Positions 23,626 to 32,216 of a stretch of DNA of 32,216 nucleotides are shown one piece after another. The position numbers and the translations under genes are program-made. The first letter of the stretch is position 1. Every line of letters begins with the position of its first letter. The notes under the pieces were generated by a model. The model ran no database searches. It saw nothing but the letters and a program-made list of their open reading frames with translations, and was not told where the DNA came from. Source of the DNA: Candidatus Roizmanbacteria bacterium. GTDB lineage: Bacteria > Patescibacteriota > Microgenomatia > UBA1406 > GWC2-37-13. The stretch is from assembly GCA_013335175.1 (NCBI GenBank), contig JAAXWC010000016.1:1-32216 (forward strand), written 5' to 3'.

Positions 23626-26600
23626 TCATATAACTTTTTTTACCCCATTCAGCTTCATCGCGTTATCTACAATAATACAAAATTTATCATCTTTGAAATC
23701 AACCTTTCCTTTAAAAAGAAGTACCAAATTTATGTTAAGAAGCATTTTTAGTTTTACATAAGTACGAGGAAACACAACAACTTCTACAGAGCCAGTTTCA
23801 TCAAAAACCGTTATGAAAGCCATTTCAGAGTTATCTTTTTTTGTCTTAATAACTTTTTTTCCACTCACAACTCCGGCCAATACATAGGTTCTTCCAATAT
23901 CTTTTTCATTCAGCTCCCCCAATTTTTTCTTTACTTTTTCATCAAGAATTTCTTTGTACTGAGCAAGCGGATTTTTGGAAACCATAAAACCGATTACTTC
24001 ATTTTCTATGTTGCAGATTTCATCATCGGGGAGTTCGGGTATTATTTCAAAATCGTCTTCCATGTGTTTTGAATCGTCCTGATGAGCAAAAAGACCGTAC
24101 TGACCCTGGAGAGCATCTTCCTTGTGATCGGCAATTTCTTTTACCAATCGTGGATAGTGTTTCAGCAATGTGGCTCTGTTTGCGAACTGATCAAATGCCC
24201 CTGATTTAATGAGACTTTCGACTGTTTTTTTATTTACTCTCCGCAAATCTACCCGATGAAGAAAATCTTTAAAACCTGAAAAGATTGAATTTTTACGCGC
24301 TTCTAAAATAGAATCTATAGCAGAAGAGCCAACATTTTTGAGAGCAGATAAACCGAACAAAATAGAGCTTTCAGTAATGGAGAATGATGAAACTGATTTA
24401 TTTATGTCGGGAGGAAGTACCTTAATATCCATGTGGCGGCACTCCTCCAACGCCTGAGCCATTTTCATTTCTCGCATCGGGCCTGCAACTCCCTGGAGTT
24501 CTGAGGTAAGCAATGCGCTCATAAACTCTACGGGATAAATGGCTTTTAAATATGCTGTCCAGTACGCAATTAAGGCATAACACGCGGAGTGCGGCTTATT
24601 AAATCCGTACGAGGCAAATTTTTCAATAAAGTCGTAGACTTTTTCTGCGAGTCTTGCGGTATATCCATGAGCAACGCTCCCACTGACGAATTTTTCTCGT
24701 TCCTTTGCCATAATTTCCTTTTTCTTTTTTCCCATTGCACGACGAAGATTGTCTGCCTGTCCCATGGTAAAGCCAGCGAGTTTGTGCGCAATTTCCATTA
24801 CCTGTTCCTGGTAAACCAAAACACCGTAGGTTTCACCCAAGACAGCCTTCAAATCCTTGTGTAAATATTTAATTTTATCTGGATTTTTTTTGCCCTCTAA
24901 AAACATGGGAATCAGGTCCATAGGCCCGGGGCGGTACAACGCTACCATAGCGATAATATCCGTTAGGACCGTTGGTTTTAAATCTTTTGCTAGTCTCCGC
25001 ATTCCGCCAGACTCAAGCTGAAATACGCCAATCGTTTCTCCCTTTCCGATAAGATCGTAGGTTTTTTTATCATCGAGTGGAATTTCATGAATATCCAAAT
25101 CTTGTCCTGTTGTTTGTTGGATAAAGGCAAGAGTGTCTTCTACTGTGGTCAGATTGCGAAGGCCTAAGAAATCCATTTTGAGAAGCCCCACTGCCTTTTC
25201 ATCCACATTCATATCAAGGGAATACATGTCGTACTGCGTGGTTATTCTTCCTTCTTTTGCATCTCTCTGAAGCGGGACATAATTGGTAAGAGGCTGATCG
25301 GAAATAATAACGCCAGCGGCATGCACAGATGAGTGTCGAGGCAGCCGTTCAAGTCGTTCAGCGATATCTAAAACTTTTTTCGTTTCCGGTTCAGTGCCAT
25401 AGGCAAGTTTCAGGGGCGGTGATTCCTCGAGCGCAAGTTTTACGGTCATGTGCGAACCTTGTTTTCCCTGTGGTATCATTTTTGCAATTCTGTCGCCTCC
25501 AGAGTAGGACATTCCGAGAGCGCGAGCAACATCACGTACAGCAAGGCGTGCTTCCATAGTTCCAAAGGTAATAATTTGCGCTACTTTATCCTCTCCGTAT
25601 TTGTTGCGCACATACAGAAGAACTTCATCCCGTCGAACATCTGCAAAATCAATATCAATATCGGGAGGAGAAGGCCGTTCTGGGTTCAAAAATCGCTCAA
25701 ACGGAAGATTGTACTCAAGAGGATTAATATCTGTAATACGAAGCAGATAACAAACAAGAGACCCAGCAGCAGAACCTCGACCGGGGCCAACTGCTATTCC
25801 CTGTCCTTTCGCCCAGTTAATAAAGTCCTGTACAAATAAAAAGTAATCGTCATATCCTTTCTGTGAAATAATGCCAAGTTCATACTCAATGCGTTTTATT
25901 ATTTCCTCCTGGTTCATATGCTTTACCCGATCGATTCGCTCATAAACCATGTCGTGAAGGTACTGTGCCGCTGTTCGTGCGTCGGGGATTTTATATTTTG
26001 GAAAAATCATTTTCCCGTAAGGCAGTTCTACGTTACATTCTTCCGCGATTTTTGCTGCATTATCAACAGCCTCGGGGATATCCCGAAATAAGTCGCGCAT
26101 TTCTTCCTCTGTTTTGAAGTAATAGTCGGGGGTATCAACCATAGTAACCTGTCTGTCTTTTTCAAAAATAGCTCGTTGCGTTTGGATGCATAAAAGGACC
26201 TCCTGTGCATAGGCATCTTCTTTATTCAGATAATGAACGTCGTTTGTTGCGACAAGGGGAACTGCGTATTTTCGAGAAAGTTTAATGAGATCCTGGTTCA
26301 CCATGTCCTGTGCTTCTGCCCCCTCGTGACGCTGAAGTTCGAGATAAAAGTCGGATCCAAAAATTGAGAGATATTTTTTTAGCACTGCTTCTGCCTTGGT
26401 GTGTTGATTTTGGTACAAAAGACTCGGAATTTCTCCTTTTAGGCAAGAAGTAAGTGCAATAATTCCTTCGTGATACTGTTCTAATAATTCAAAATCTACC
26501 CGAGGTTTGAACGACATCCCTTCAAGATTAGCAGCAGTGGTAAGTTTGAGTAAATTTTTGTAGCCGTCTGTTGTTTTTGCTAGCAGAACGAGGTGATATG

Positions 26601-26853
26601 CGTCCTGCATTTCTGAAGGTTGCGGATCTTTACAGGAGCCCGCAGCCTTATAAGCTTCAATACCAATAATTGGTTTAATTCCTGCTTCTTTTGCTTTAAT
26701 AAAAAATTTGTGTGCTCCAAAAAGAGCTCCATGATCGGTAATGGCGAGTGCTGGCATTCCGAGTTCCTTGGCACGCTTTACCGTATCGACAATACGACAC
26801 ATGCCATCAAGAAGTGAGTATTCTGAGTGAAGATGTAAGTGAACAAATGCCAT
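23626..26853 (-). CDS. dnaE: DNA polymerase III alpha subunit
   Basis: A 1075-aa replicative polymerase of DnaE type, slightly shorter than the E. coli protein (1160). The PHP domain opens FVHLHLHSEYSLLDG with its metal-type histidines, then AITDHGALFG. The catalytic core has GPGRGSAAGSLVCYLL and PPDIDIDF (about 394-401, catalytic Asp residues). The helix-hairpin-helix region and a C-terminal OB-fold (YVLAGVVSGKKVIKTKKDN) complete it. There is no long tau-binding tail. A TACAAT box sits 6 nt before the ATG. Confidence 0.97.
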   Translation of the reverse strand: MAFVHLHLHSEYSLLDGMCRIVDTVKRAKELGMPALAITDHGALFGAHKFFIKAKEAGIKPIIGIEAYKAAGSCKDPQPSEMQDAYHLVLLAKTTDGYKNLLKLTTAANLEGMSFKPRVDFELLEQYHEGIIALTSCLKGEIPSLLYQNQHTKAEAVLKKYLSIFGSDFYLELQRHEGAEAQDMVNQDLIKLSRKYAVPLVATNDVHYLNKEDAYAQEVLLCIQTQRAIFEKDRQVTMVDTPDYYFKTEEEMRDLFRDIPEAVDNAAKIAEECNVELPYGKMIFPKYKIPDARTAAQYLHDMVYERIDRVKHMNQEEIIKRIEYELGIISQKGYDDYFLFVQDFINWAKGQGIAVGPGRGSAAGSLVCYLLRITDINPLEYNLPFERFLNPERPSPPDIDIDFADVRRDEVLLYVRNKYGEDKVAQIITFGTMEARLAVRDVARALGMSYSGGDRIAKMIPQGKQGSHMTVKLALEESPPLKLAYGTEPETKKVLDIAERLERLPRHSSVHAAGVIISDQPLTNYVPLQRDAKEGRITTQYDMYSLDMNVDEKAVGLLKMDFLGLRNLTTVEDTLAFIQQTTGQDLDIHEIPLDDKKTYDLIGKGETIGVFQLESGGMRRLAKDLKPTVLTDIIAMVALYRPGPMDLIPMFLEGKKNPDKIKYLHKDLKAVLGETYGVLVYQEQVMEIAHKLAGFTMGQADNLRRAMGKKKKEIMAKEREKFVSGSVAHGYTARLAEKVYDFIEKFASYGFNKPHSACYALIAYWTAYLKAIYPVEFMSALLTSELQGVAGPMREMKMAQALEECRHMDIKVLPPDINKSVSSFSITESSILFGLSALKNVGSSAIDSILEARKNSIFSGFKDFLHRVDLRRVNKKTVESLIKSGAFDQFANRATLLKHYPRLVKEIADHKEDALQGQYGLFAHQDDSKHMEDDFEIIPELPDDEICNIENEVIGFMVSKNPLAQYKEILDEKVKKKLGELNEKDIGRTYVLAGVVSGKKVIKTKKDNSEMAFITVFDETGSVEVVVFPRTYVKLKMLLNINLVLLFKGKVDFKDDKFCIIVDNAMKLNGVKKVI

Positions 26854-26859
26854 TCAAGT

Positions 26860-26865
26860 ATTGTA
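26860..26865 (-). promoter_or_regulatory. -10 box of dnaE, leaderless
   Basis: On the minus strand TACAAT, then ACTTGA, then the ATG at 26853. The 6-nt spacing is the same as in front of the HEPN operon and of the 346-aa gene. The -35 region is only T-rich. Confidence 0.45.
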
Positions 26866-26913
26866 CTAGGAAAATGAAAAAAAGCAGTGTGAAAAATGGG
26901 GACTGCATGTATC

Positions 26914-27936
26914 TTAAATCAGACCAAACACATTTTGAAGTCCTTGTTGCAGTTCTGTATCCACATAGATAACGCTTCCAAAATCGGTTGTATGCTGGTC
27001 CATTTTTTTGACATCAATACCGGGAGGAATCTGAATATATCGAGTCGTACAGATCGCCTGAATAGCTTCCAAAGTAGTATTTCCATTCGCTCGAAGTACC
27101 TGTAACCAACTCTCTGCCGAGTAAGAAAGGAGCTCCTGTCGAAGCTGCGTAGGAGATGAAAACTCCCCTCTCAGGCCTTTATTTTCCGCACTCATAACAA
27201 GAGCACAGTTTGCCCGTTTTCCACTCGAATTATATTCTCGTTTTCCGTGTTCAAACAATTTTAACGCGCAGAGTTTATTGCGTAACTCAAGCACGAGTTG
27301 TGACTCAGGATGCAAACTTTGTACCACGGCATTTACGTCGGTATTGAGCTTACCGACCATTCCATTCTGCTTCAGCATATGCGTTGCAAACGAAGGATAA
27401 AATAAATACATGAATGCGGGTAGACACAGTAAATTTCTACGAGAAATAGGATGATGTTTTTCTCCTTCGGATTGAGTAACTCGTTTATAAACGGTATAAC
27501 TCCCTCCAATAGCTGTCGTTGCCACTGCAGCAACAGCTTCCACGTCCTGGATAGTTCGGAACCCCTGGAGAGAACTTGGATCAATGGTGACGTCGAAAAT
27601 AGCGATCGTTTTCTGATCTTTTTGACAGGTCTGTAGTAATTCTAATGGAAAAATCGGATCATTATTTTTGTCCTTTGCAGTAAGTACCTGAGGTGAAGTT
27701 CCTTCATAGAGTCCTGGAACCATTCTGCTCTCGACGAAAACGGTATCAGCTTCGCTTGGTACGTGAATAGCTTCCGTAGTACCGTACTGCCAAAGAGGAT
27801 GTATTTTTGCATCGTGCAGCTCAATAGGAAGATTATCTTGTTTTAAAAGCTCAACGCCTGTTGCTGCTACAACAGAAGCAACCGGAGCAACACACATATA
27901 CCGAAAAAAATTATGACGAGACAAACCTCTTTCCAT
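26914..27936 (-). CDS. Three-TM protein, paralogue A of unknown function
   Basis: A 340-aa protein I do not recognise by name. The N-terminus MERGLSRHNFFRYM leads into a hydrophobic helix (about 13-28). A second hydrophobic stretch (about 132-150) and a third (168-185), preceded by SRRNLL, follow, so by the positive-inside rule a domain of about 100 residues and the C-terminal 150 residues face outward. It aligns with the 346-aa protein at 29689-30729 along its length: LHPES..L..LRNKLCALKL, then ICTTRYIQI against LATTRFVRI. The start at 27936 is preferred because the upstream ATG overlaps the -10 box (TGG-TATAAA at 27945-27950) and both paralogues then begin with MER. Confidence 0.6.
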   Translation of the reverse strand: MERGLSRHNFFRYMCVAPVASVVAATGVELLKQDNLPIELHDAKIHPLWQYGTTEAIHVPSEADTVFVESRMVPGLYEGTSPQVLTAKDKNNDPIFPLELLQTCQKDQKTIAIFDVTIDPSSLQGFRTIQDVEAVAAVATTAIGGSYTVYKRVTQSEGEKHHPISRRNLLCLPAFMYLFYPSFATHMLKQNGMVGKLNTDVNAVVQSLHPESQLVLELRNKLCALKLFEHGKREYNSSGKRANCALVMSAENKGLRGEFSSPTQLRQELLSYSAESWLQVLRANGNTTLEAIQAICTTRYIQIPPGIDVKKMDQHTTDFGSVIYVDTELQQGLQNVFGLI

Positions 27937-27944
27937 AGTCTCCA

Positions 27945-27950
27945 TTTATA
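27945..27950 (-). promoter_or_regulatory. Extended -10 box of paralogue A
   Basis: TGG-TATAAA on the minus strand, 8 nt before the ATG at 27936. It is the same TGGTATAAw form as upstream of the DUF4143 gene and paralogue B. Confidence 0.45.
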
Positions 27951-28016
27951 CCACATATTTAAAAGACATAAAGGGTATAACTATCATTCGCAAGCTACTT
28001 TGAATTAATTGACAGA

Positions 28017-29600
28017 CTAGGACTGTTTAAAAAAACCTTCCAACAAAGTTGCTGATTCTCGTGAACGTTCAAGACAGTAAGTATGATCACCTACTAGTAG
28101 TGATAAAGTAATATTTTTTACATTTGGGTACAATTTCTTCGCTCGCGTTTGTGCCAGTTGTTGCAAATTTTGTTTATCTTCAAAATTTCCATTTTTTACT
28201 AATTCTATAACCTTTCGACGTTCATTATCATCCGGAAATAGAGTTATCAATTCCTGACTAACAGGATCATCTACAGGTATGACAATTCTCATTGCTTCTG
28301 CATATACATTGAACGGGATTTGATCATACCGCAATGTTGTACCTGCAATCTCAGCATTTGGTTGTATTACATGATCTTCTAATTCCTTAAACCAATTAAA
28401 GGGGGTAATTTCTATTGGATCAGGATAGCGAAACATATCATTGCCAGCAATACTAAAAGATGTTTCTATGTTAATCCACTCTTTCTTAAGCTTCTCTTCT
28501 TGTTCTTTCAGTCTGGTAAGCATACTTATACCTTCAGCCATCATATCTGGGCTTTTTACCGTTCCACCCACCGGAGAAACGCTAAAAATATGATCAATTG
28601 TGATGTCATCATTATTCTTCTGTAAAACAGCCGGAACAATACGAGAAAGTTGCCCCCCCAAAGAATATCCAGCAAAAGAAAAATGGGTTATATGTATCCC
28701 CTTATTTTGTAGTTCCTTTAAAACTGCTTCAATCTGTGCTGAATAAAACAGACCTTCGCGATATGCATTGTTCAGATAGGGAAATGAATCTGTTGTCTGT
28801 CCACTTTGCTTCGTTGGCAAAAAAAGCATAAGTGGTATGGGTTTGTCTCCCTCTGGGTCATATGCATTTTTTATCGCACGCGTGTAATACATTACGTCAA
28901 TAGGATTTACGGTTGAACCCCACCCCGGTAACACCACAACCAAGCTGTCTGTAGGCTTTTGAAAAGGTTTTTCCGAACTTAAAAACGAGCGTGGATCACC
29001 TATCAACAAGATATTTTTATTTTCCATGTTTTCCTCTTTAACATTGGTTGTTACTACAAATGTTTCTCCAAATACATTATTCTCTGCTTCTCGGAAAGCA
29101 TATCTTGCCTGGGCAACGTATTGTTGATCTAATGTAAGCTCCGAATAATTAGCCGGAATCTCGGATGATTTATCCAAATTTTTTTTTATATCATCCGCGG
29201 TTTCAACACTTAATACTGGGAAATCTCTATTTAACTCTACCTTAGGAATAAGAGGAGAATCGGAAGATAAAGAAGTATACACATGTGAAACTACGGGCTC
29301 CTTTACAAGGTATGTATCTCCTATTGGTTTTAAGTTCGCTTGAAAATATTTAGTGCCATCATCAATATCAGTTCCAACTTGAACAACATGTCCCTGATTT
29401 GCTAACTCGTTGATGATTTGTGGTGCCGTAGGGACAGCGACAAGAACTTCAGCTGCAAACAAAGCACGAATTGCTAACATCCATGCTTTTTTCGGCAACA
29501 TACCGATTCGAGTTTTTTTCTTTTCATTCGTATCTTTTTGTTTATTTTGATGATTTATGGTAGTACCGGTATTTGCTTCGCCATGTGATAATTCCACCAT
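28017..29600 (-). CDS. Membrane-anchored alpha/beta hydrolase
   Basis: A 527-aa protein. Residues 1-36 are polar and lysine-rich (cytoplasmic), 37-56 form one hydrophobic helix, and the rest is extracytoplasmic. The hydrolase fold has VVVLPGWGST (221-230, oxyanion region), the nucleophile elbow GYSLGG with S313, and a likely catalytic histidine H506 in LLVGDHTYC. An Asp/Glu partner is not certain. The N-terminal 150 extracytoplasmic residues are unassigned. The function is probably an esterase, lipase or thioesterase at the cell surface. It stands between the two three-TM paralogues on the same strand, with its own TACTAT -10 box (29608-29613) 7 nt before the ATG. Confidence 0.72.
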   Translation of the reverse strand: MVELSHGEANTGTTINHQNKQKDTNEKKKTRIGMLPKKAWMLAIRALFAAEVLVAVPTAPQIINELANQGHVVQVGTDIDDGTKYFQANLKPIGDTYLVKEPVVSHVYTSLSSDSPLIPKVELNRDFPVLSVETADDIKKNLDKSSEIPANYSELTLDQQYVAQARYAFREAENNVFGETFVVTTNVKEENMENKNILLIGDPRSFLSSEKPFQKPTDSLVVVLPGWGSTVNPIDVMYYTRAIKNAYDPEGDKPIPLMLFLPTKQSGQTTDSFPYLNNAYREGLFYSAQIEAVLKELQNKGIHITHFSFAGYSLGGQLSRIVPAVLQKNNDDITIDHIFSVSPVGGTVKSPDMMAEGISMLTRLKEQEEKLKKEWINIETSFSIAGNDMFRYPDPIEITPFNWFKELEDHVIQPNAEIAGTTLRYDQIPFNVYAEAMRIVIPVDDPVSQELITLFPDDNERRKVIELVKNGNFEDKQNLQQLAQTRAKKLYPNVKNITLSLLVGDHTYCLERSRESATLLEGFFKQS

Positions 29601-29607
29601 ATCTACA

Positions 29608-29613
29608 ATAGTA
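29608..29613 (-). promoter_or_regulatory. -10 box of the hydrolase gene
   Basis: TACTAT on the minus strand, then TGTAGAT, then ATG at 29600. Another near-leaderless arrangement. A further TACAAT lies a few bases upstream, so the exact start is uncertain. Confidence 0.35.
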
Positions 29614-29688
29614 TTGTACTCTTACAAAATTTTCAAGAAGTAGCAGGAATTACTTTGACAACATTTTGGACTATTTAACGAAATAGCA

Positions 29689-30729
29689 TTAACTAGAGTT
29701 CAGATTGAACTTCTTTAACAAGGCTACCTCTAATGCTCTATTTATACCAAGTGTTATTTCAAAATCCTGATCTGTGCATGCAGCAATTCTATCGGGTTTT
29801 ACATATTCGCGAATTCGTACAAAACGTGTAGTGGCAAGATTATGAATCCCTTCGCGCAGAGTAGGCCCTTGTATCAAAAGTATTTGCTCTAGCAGTTTTT
29901 CCGGCATATCTGTTATTGATTTTACTATTTCCTGGGGGGTAGAATTTTCTAGCATTCCCTGAATATCTTTATGTGCAGCCCCCACTATTGTATGAAACGT
30001 TGAATGTTTTCTTGTGTTAACTACATCCCATTCCCCAGCACTAAGCAGTTTCAGAGCCAATATCTTATTTCTAAAATTTACCAAGATCTGATTGTATTCC
30101 GGATGTAATCCCACAGCTACATTACCAATATCATTAGCAGTTTTTCTGACGAAACTGTTTTCCAAACCAGTTGCAAAGTTTCTCAGAGATGGAACTGCAA
30201 GCCACCCTGCAATCAAACCCGTCCCTATTTTCAAAAAACCTCTCCGTTTGGGACGACTCGTTTCACTTCCTGAAAGAGCTCGATAAATGCTTTCCACTCC
30301 ACTTACAGTACCAATTGACAAACCAGCAAGTCCTTCTCCATTTTGTAGTACAGCCATTCTCATAAGATCCTGTTTACTTACAGTAATATCCCACAGACCA
30401 ATTACTACCTGATTTTGTAAAATTGTTTTTATCAAATCAGGCGGAAATTGCTTAATCAATTCTGATACAGAACTTGTTGCAATAAAACGAGGGTATAGTC
30501 CACCCCACTCTTTAAATAGATAATTTGTTTTGTTATCACTTTCTTGTTTGAACGTTGGAACGTTAATTCTTTCTGAAAGAGGCTTGCTATGATCATAATC
30601 CCACCAAAAATAATACTCTCCGAACCCTTTTCTCCGTACCGGTTCGCGTTCATTATGTAGAGATTCATATCCCAGCCCCACCCCACCAACAATAAGCGGC
30701 AATGCTTTTATAAACTGCTTTCTTTCCAT
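29689..30729 (-). CDS. Three-TM protein, paralogue B of unknown function
   Basis: A 346-aa protein paralogous to 26914-27936. MERKQFIKALPLIVGGVGLG is the first membrane helix. GEGLAGLSIGTVSGVESIYR (about 121-140) is the second. RPKRRGFLKIGTGLIAGWLA (150-169) is a basic loop plus the third, and it looks like a Tat motif (RRxFLK) in mid-protein. The C-terminal domain has LHPEYNQILVNFRNKILALK and FHTIVGAAHKDIQGML, faintly like the R-N and GxxH motifs of TraB/GumN-type proteins. Paralogue A has Ser-Ala-Glu-Asn instead of G-A-A-H. The start at 30729 is chosen over 30795 because a TGG-TATAAT box ends 6 nt before it. Confidence 0.6.
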   Translation of the reverse strand: MERKQFIKALPLIVGGVGLGYESLHNEREPVRRKGFGEYYFWWDYDHSKPLSERINVPTFKQESDNKTNYLFKEWGGLYPRFIATSSVSELIKQFPPDLIKTILQNQVVIGLWDITVSKQDLMRMAVLQNGEGLAGLSIGTVSGVESIYRALSGSETSRPKRRGFLKIGTGLIAGWLAVPSLRNFATGLENSFVRKTANDIGNVAVGLHPEYNQILVNFRNKILALKLLSAGEWDVVNTRKHSTFHTIVGAAHKDIQGMLENSTPQEIVKSITDMPEKLLEQILLIQGPTLREGIHNLATTRFVRIREYVKPDRIAACTDQDFEITLGINRALEVALLKKFNLNSS

Positions 30730-30735
30730 TGGGTT

Positions 30736-30741
30736 ATTATA
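30736..30741 (-). promoter_or_regulatory. Extended -10 box of paralogue B, leaderless
   Basis: TGG-TATAAT, AACCCA, ATG on the minus strand: a perfect hexamer with TGn extension and a 6-nt gap to the start codon. It lies in the 35-nt space after gatB and decides the start of the downstream gene. Confidence 0.6.
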
Positions 30742-30764
30742 CCATGATGTATGCAATACTAAAA

Positions 30765-32081
30765 TTAGTCCTTTCCTATTCTTTTCGATAGGCATTTTCC
30801 TAGTTCTTCTTTTACCACGCCGGCGTCAAACTGTCCTTTTCCCTCCTTCATAACCATACCGACAAGGAACATAATAACGCTTTCTTTTCCGCTTTTATAG
30901 TCGGTAACGGCCTTTTCATTTGCCTCAATTACTTTTTTAATTGCCTGTTCCAACGCCCCCATATCCGTCTGCTTTGGAGCATGAAGCTCTGCTAATTTTT
31001 CTGCAAATTCGTTTGGACTGAGCGAAGTGTCAATTTTTTTATTGATAATGGCATTGGCAATTTTTTGTCCTGCCTGTTCAACGTTTTTTATAAGCGCAAC
31101 AACCGATTCAAAGTACTCCGCGAGCGCGACATCGCGGGTGATGATATAAGCATCGGTATACCGCAGCCCAAACTCTTTTTCGTATCGAAATACTTTTTCT
31201 GATGGCAATTCAGGAAGTGCGTCTTTAATTCCCTGCAACGTTTCCTGGGTAAACTTCATTACTGGAATATCGGGTTCTGGGAAATACCGATAATCCTGGG
31301 CCTCTTCCTTGGAACGCTGGGAGTATGTTTCGTTTTTAGTGTCGTTAAATCCGCGTGTTTCTTGTTTCGGCGTCTCTCCTTTGTCTAATATCGCAGCCTG
31401 ACGTTTGAGCTCAAACTCAATCGCCTGCTTTGCAAATCGGAATGAATTAATATTTTTTACCTCAACTTTATAGGGAGGAAGATCTATCTCTCCTGGTCTC
31501 TTTAATGAGATATTTGGCTCCAGTCGCATGCTCCCCTTTTCCATGTCCGCGTCTGATACCCCAAGATATCGAATGATCGTGTGCAGTTCCTCTAAAAACT
31601 CTTTTACATCTTCTGCATTATCAAAATCGGGTTCTGTCACAATCTCCACTAGGGGAACACTCGAACGATTAAAATCTATCAGGGTATCCTCGCCCTGGTG
31701 CAGTAATTTACCGGTATCTTCCTCCATGTGTACTCTTCGAATACCAAACTTTTTATCCCGTATCTGGATATAGCCATCTACAGAGAGAGGTTCGTCGTAC
31801 TGGCTAATCTGATATCCCTTTGCAAGGTCTGGGTAAAAGTAGTGTTTTCGATCAAATTTTGAAATTTCATTTAGTTTACAGTTTAAAGCTACCCCAATAC
31901 GCTGTGCCCATTCAATAGCCAAGCGATTTGGCACCGGAAGAGCTCCCGGCATTCCCAGACACACCGGACACACATGACTATTTGGTTCTGTTCCAAAATA
32001 ATCAGCACTACACTGACAAAACATTTTTGATTTTGTTTTTAGTTCTACGTGAATCTCGAGTCCGATTACTGGTGTGTACAT
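30765..32081 (-). CDS. gatB: Aspartyl/glutamyl-tRNA(Asn/Gln) amidotransferase subunit B
   Basis: A 438-aa subunit of the GatCAB complex that converts Glu-tRNA(Gln) and Asp-tRNA(Asn) to the amidated forms. Diagnostic stretches are YTPVIGLEIHVELKTKSKMF, CxC...CPVCLGMPGALPVPN (zinc site), FDRKHYFYPDLAKGYQISQY, the VHMEEDTGKL loop and MEKGSMRLEPNISLKRPG. The C-terminal YqeY-like domain is present but short, and the whole protein is about 35-40 residues shorter than usual. No gatA or gatC is in the window. Its presence implies an indirect Gln or Asn tRNA charging route. Confidence 0.95.
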   Translation of the reverse strand: MYTPVIGLEIHVELKTKSKMFCQCSADYFGTEPNSHVCPVCLGMPGALPVPNRLAIEWAQRIGVALNCKLNEISKFDRKHYFYPDLAKGYQISQYDEPLSVDGYIQIRDKKFGIRRVHMEEDTGKLLHQGEDTLIDFNRSSVPLVEIVTEPDFDNAEDVKEFLEELHTIIRYLGVSDADMEKGSMRLEPNISLKRPGEIDLPPYKVEVKNINSFRFAKQAIEFELKRQAAILDKGETPKQETRGFNDTKNETYSQRSKEEAQDYRYFPEPDIPVMKFTQETLQGIKDALPELPSEKVFRYEKEFGLRYTDAYIITRDVALAEYFESVVALIKNVEQAGQKIANAIINKKIDTSLSPNEFAEKLAELHAPKQTDMGALEQAIKKVIEANEKAVTDYKSGKESVIMFLVGMVMKEGKGQFDAGVVKEELGKCLSKRIGKD

Positions 32082-32122
32082 AATAGTATTGGGTACTGAC
32101 TAGATAACTAATAACTACAGGA

Positions 32123-32215
32123 CTATTTGTTTTCCTTTTTGAGAAGACGTTTCAGATCTTTCAACATCGTAGCACGGTGATTAAACCGCCACTCCGATTC
32201 AATGATAAAGAGCGG
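32123..32215 (-). CDS. C-terminal tail of a transposase-like gene (partial)
   Basis: The last 30 codons of a minus-strand gene that continues beyond the window: PLFIIESEWRFNHRATMLKD followed by LKRLLKKENK and a TAG stop. The pattern (F-I-x-E-x-E-W-R-F-N-x-R, then a leucine/lysine helix) resembles the C-terminus of IS1595/ISXO2-type DDE transposases ('E.E.RYN.R'). With so little sequence this is tentative. It ends 41 nt before gatB starts. Confidence 0.4.
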   Translation of the reverse strand, partial: PLFIIESEWRFNHRATMLKDLKRLLKKENK

Positions 32216-32216
32216 A

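Overview
The window looks like chromosome from a small-genome, AT-rich, uncultivated bacterium. A Candidate Phyla Radiation (Patescibacteria, Microgenomates-like) lineage is my best guess. That is inferred from divergent but complete housekeeping genes, many starts with a -10 box only 5-8 nt upstream and no Shine-Dalgarno (leaderless transcripts), short intergenic palindromes, and a minimal ATP synthase delta subunit. UGA is used as a stop (591-aa HEPN gene, topA, atpD), so this is not a UGA-recoded SR1/Gracilibacteria genome.

Left third (1-11,012) is accessory DNA. The minus-strand part (123-3186) holds a DUF4143 AAA ATPase and a decayed P-loop kinase, both bracketed by a ~70-bp imperfect direct repeat, then an AbiEi/AbiEii type IV toxin-antitoxin pair with a readable promoter and a three-half-site operator. 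The plus-strand part (3.9-11.0 kb) holds a GNAT acetyltransferase, an orphan phage-terminase-small-subunit-like HTH protein, a VOC protein with an SDR reductase, two adjacent HEPN-type proteins (a DUF4209-like protein and an Apea-like HEPN with RNxxxH), a 60-aa protein, and a large serine recombinase. The last codons of the recombinase run into a minus-strand tRNA-Glu(UUC), so this block is probably an integrated element. The same palindrome, TGCGACA-NN-TGTCGCA, stands before the HTH gene, the HEPN operon (degenerate copy overlapping the -35) and the recombinase unit. This co-regulated HEPN-HEPN/recombinase module is the best candidate here for an undescribed system.

Middle (11.1-22.9 kb) is housekeeping, all on the minus strand. 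Read in the direction of transcription it is atpZ-B-E-F-H-A-G-D-C, topA, pyrG, rplS, yraN and a small MscS-like TM-helix protein. The ATP synthase operon starts at a good promoter (TTGACT-17-TACAAT). Its delta subunit lacks the whole N-terminal domain, its c subunit has the only strong Shine-Dalgarno among the atp genes, and its spacers carry dispersed hairpin repeats, one of which sits inside the atpZ coding region.

Right part (22.9-32.2 kb) encodes a class I methyltransferase behind dnaE, then a cluster of two paralogous three-TM proteins flanking a membrane-anchored alpha/beta hydrolase, each with its own near-leaderless promoter, then gatB. At the edge is the C-terminal tail of a gene resembling an IS1595-type transposase.
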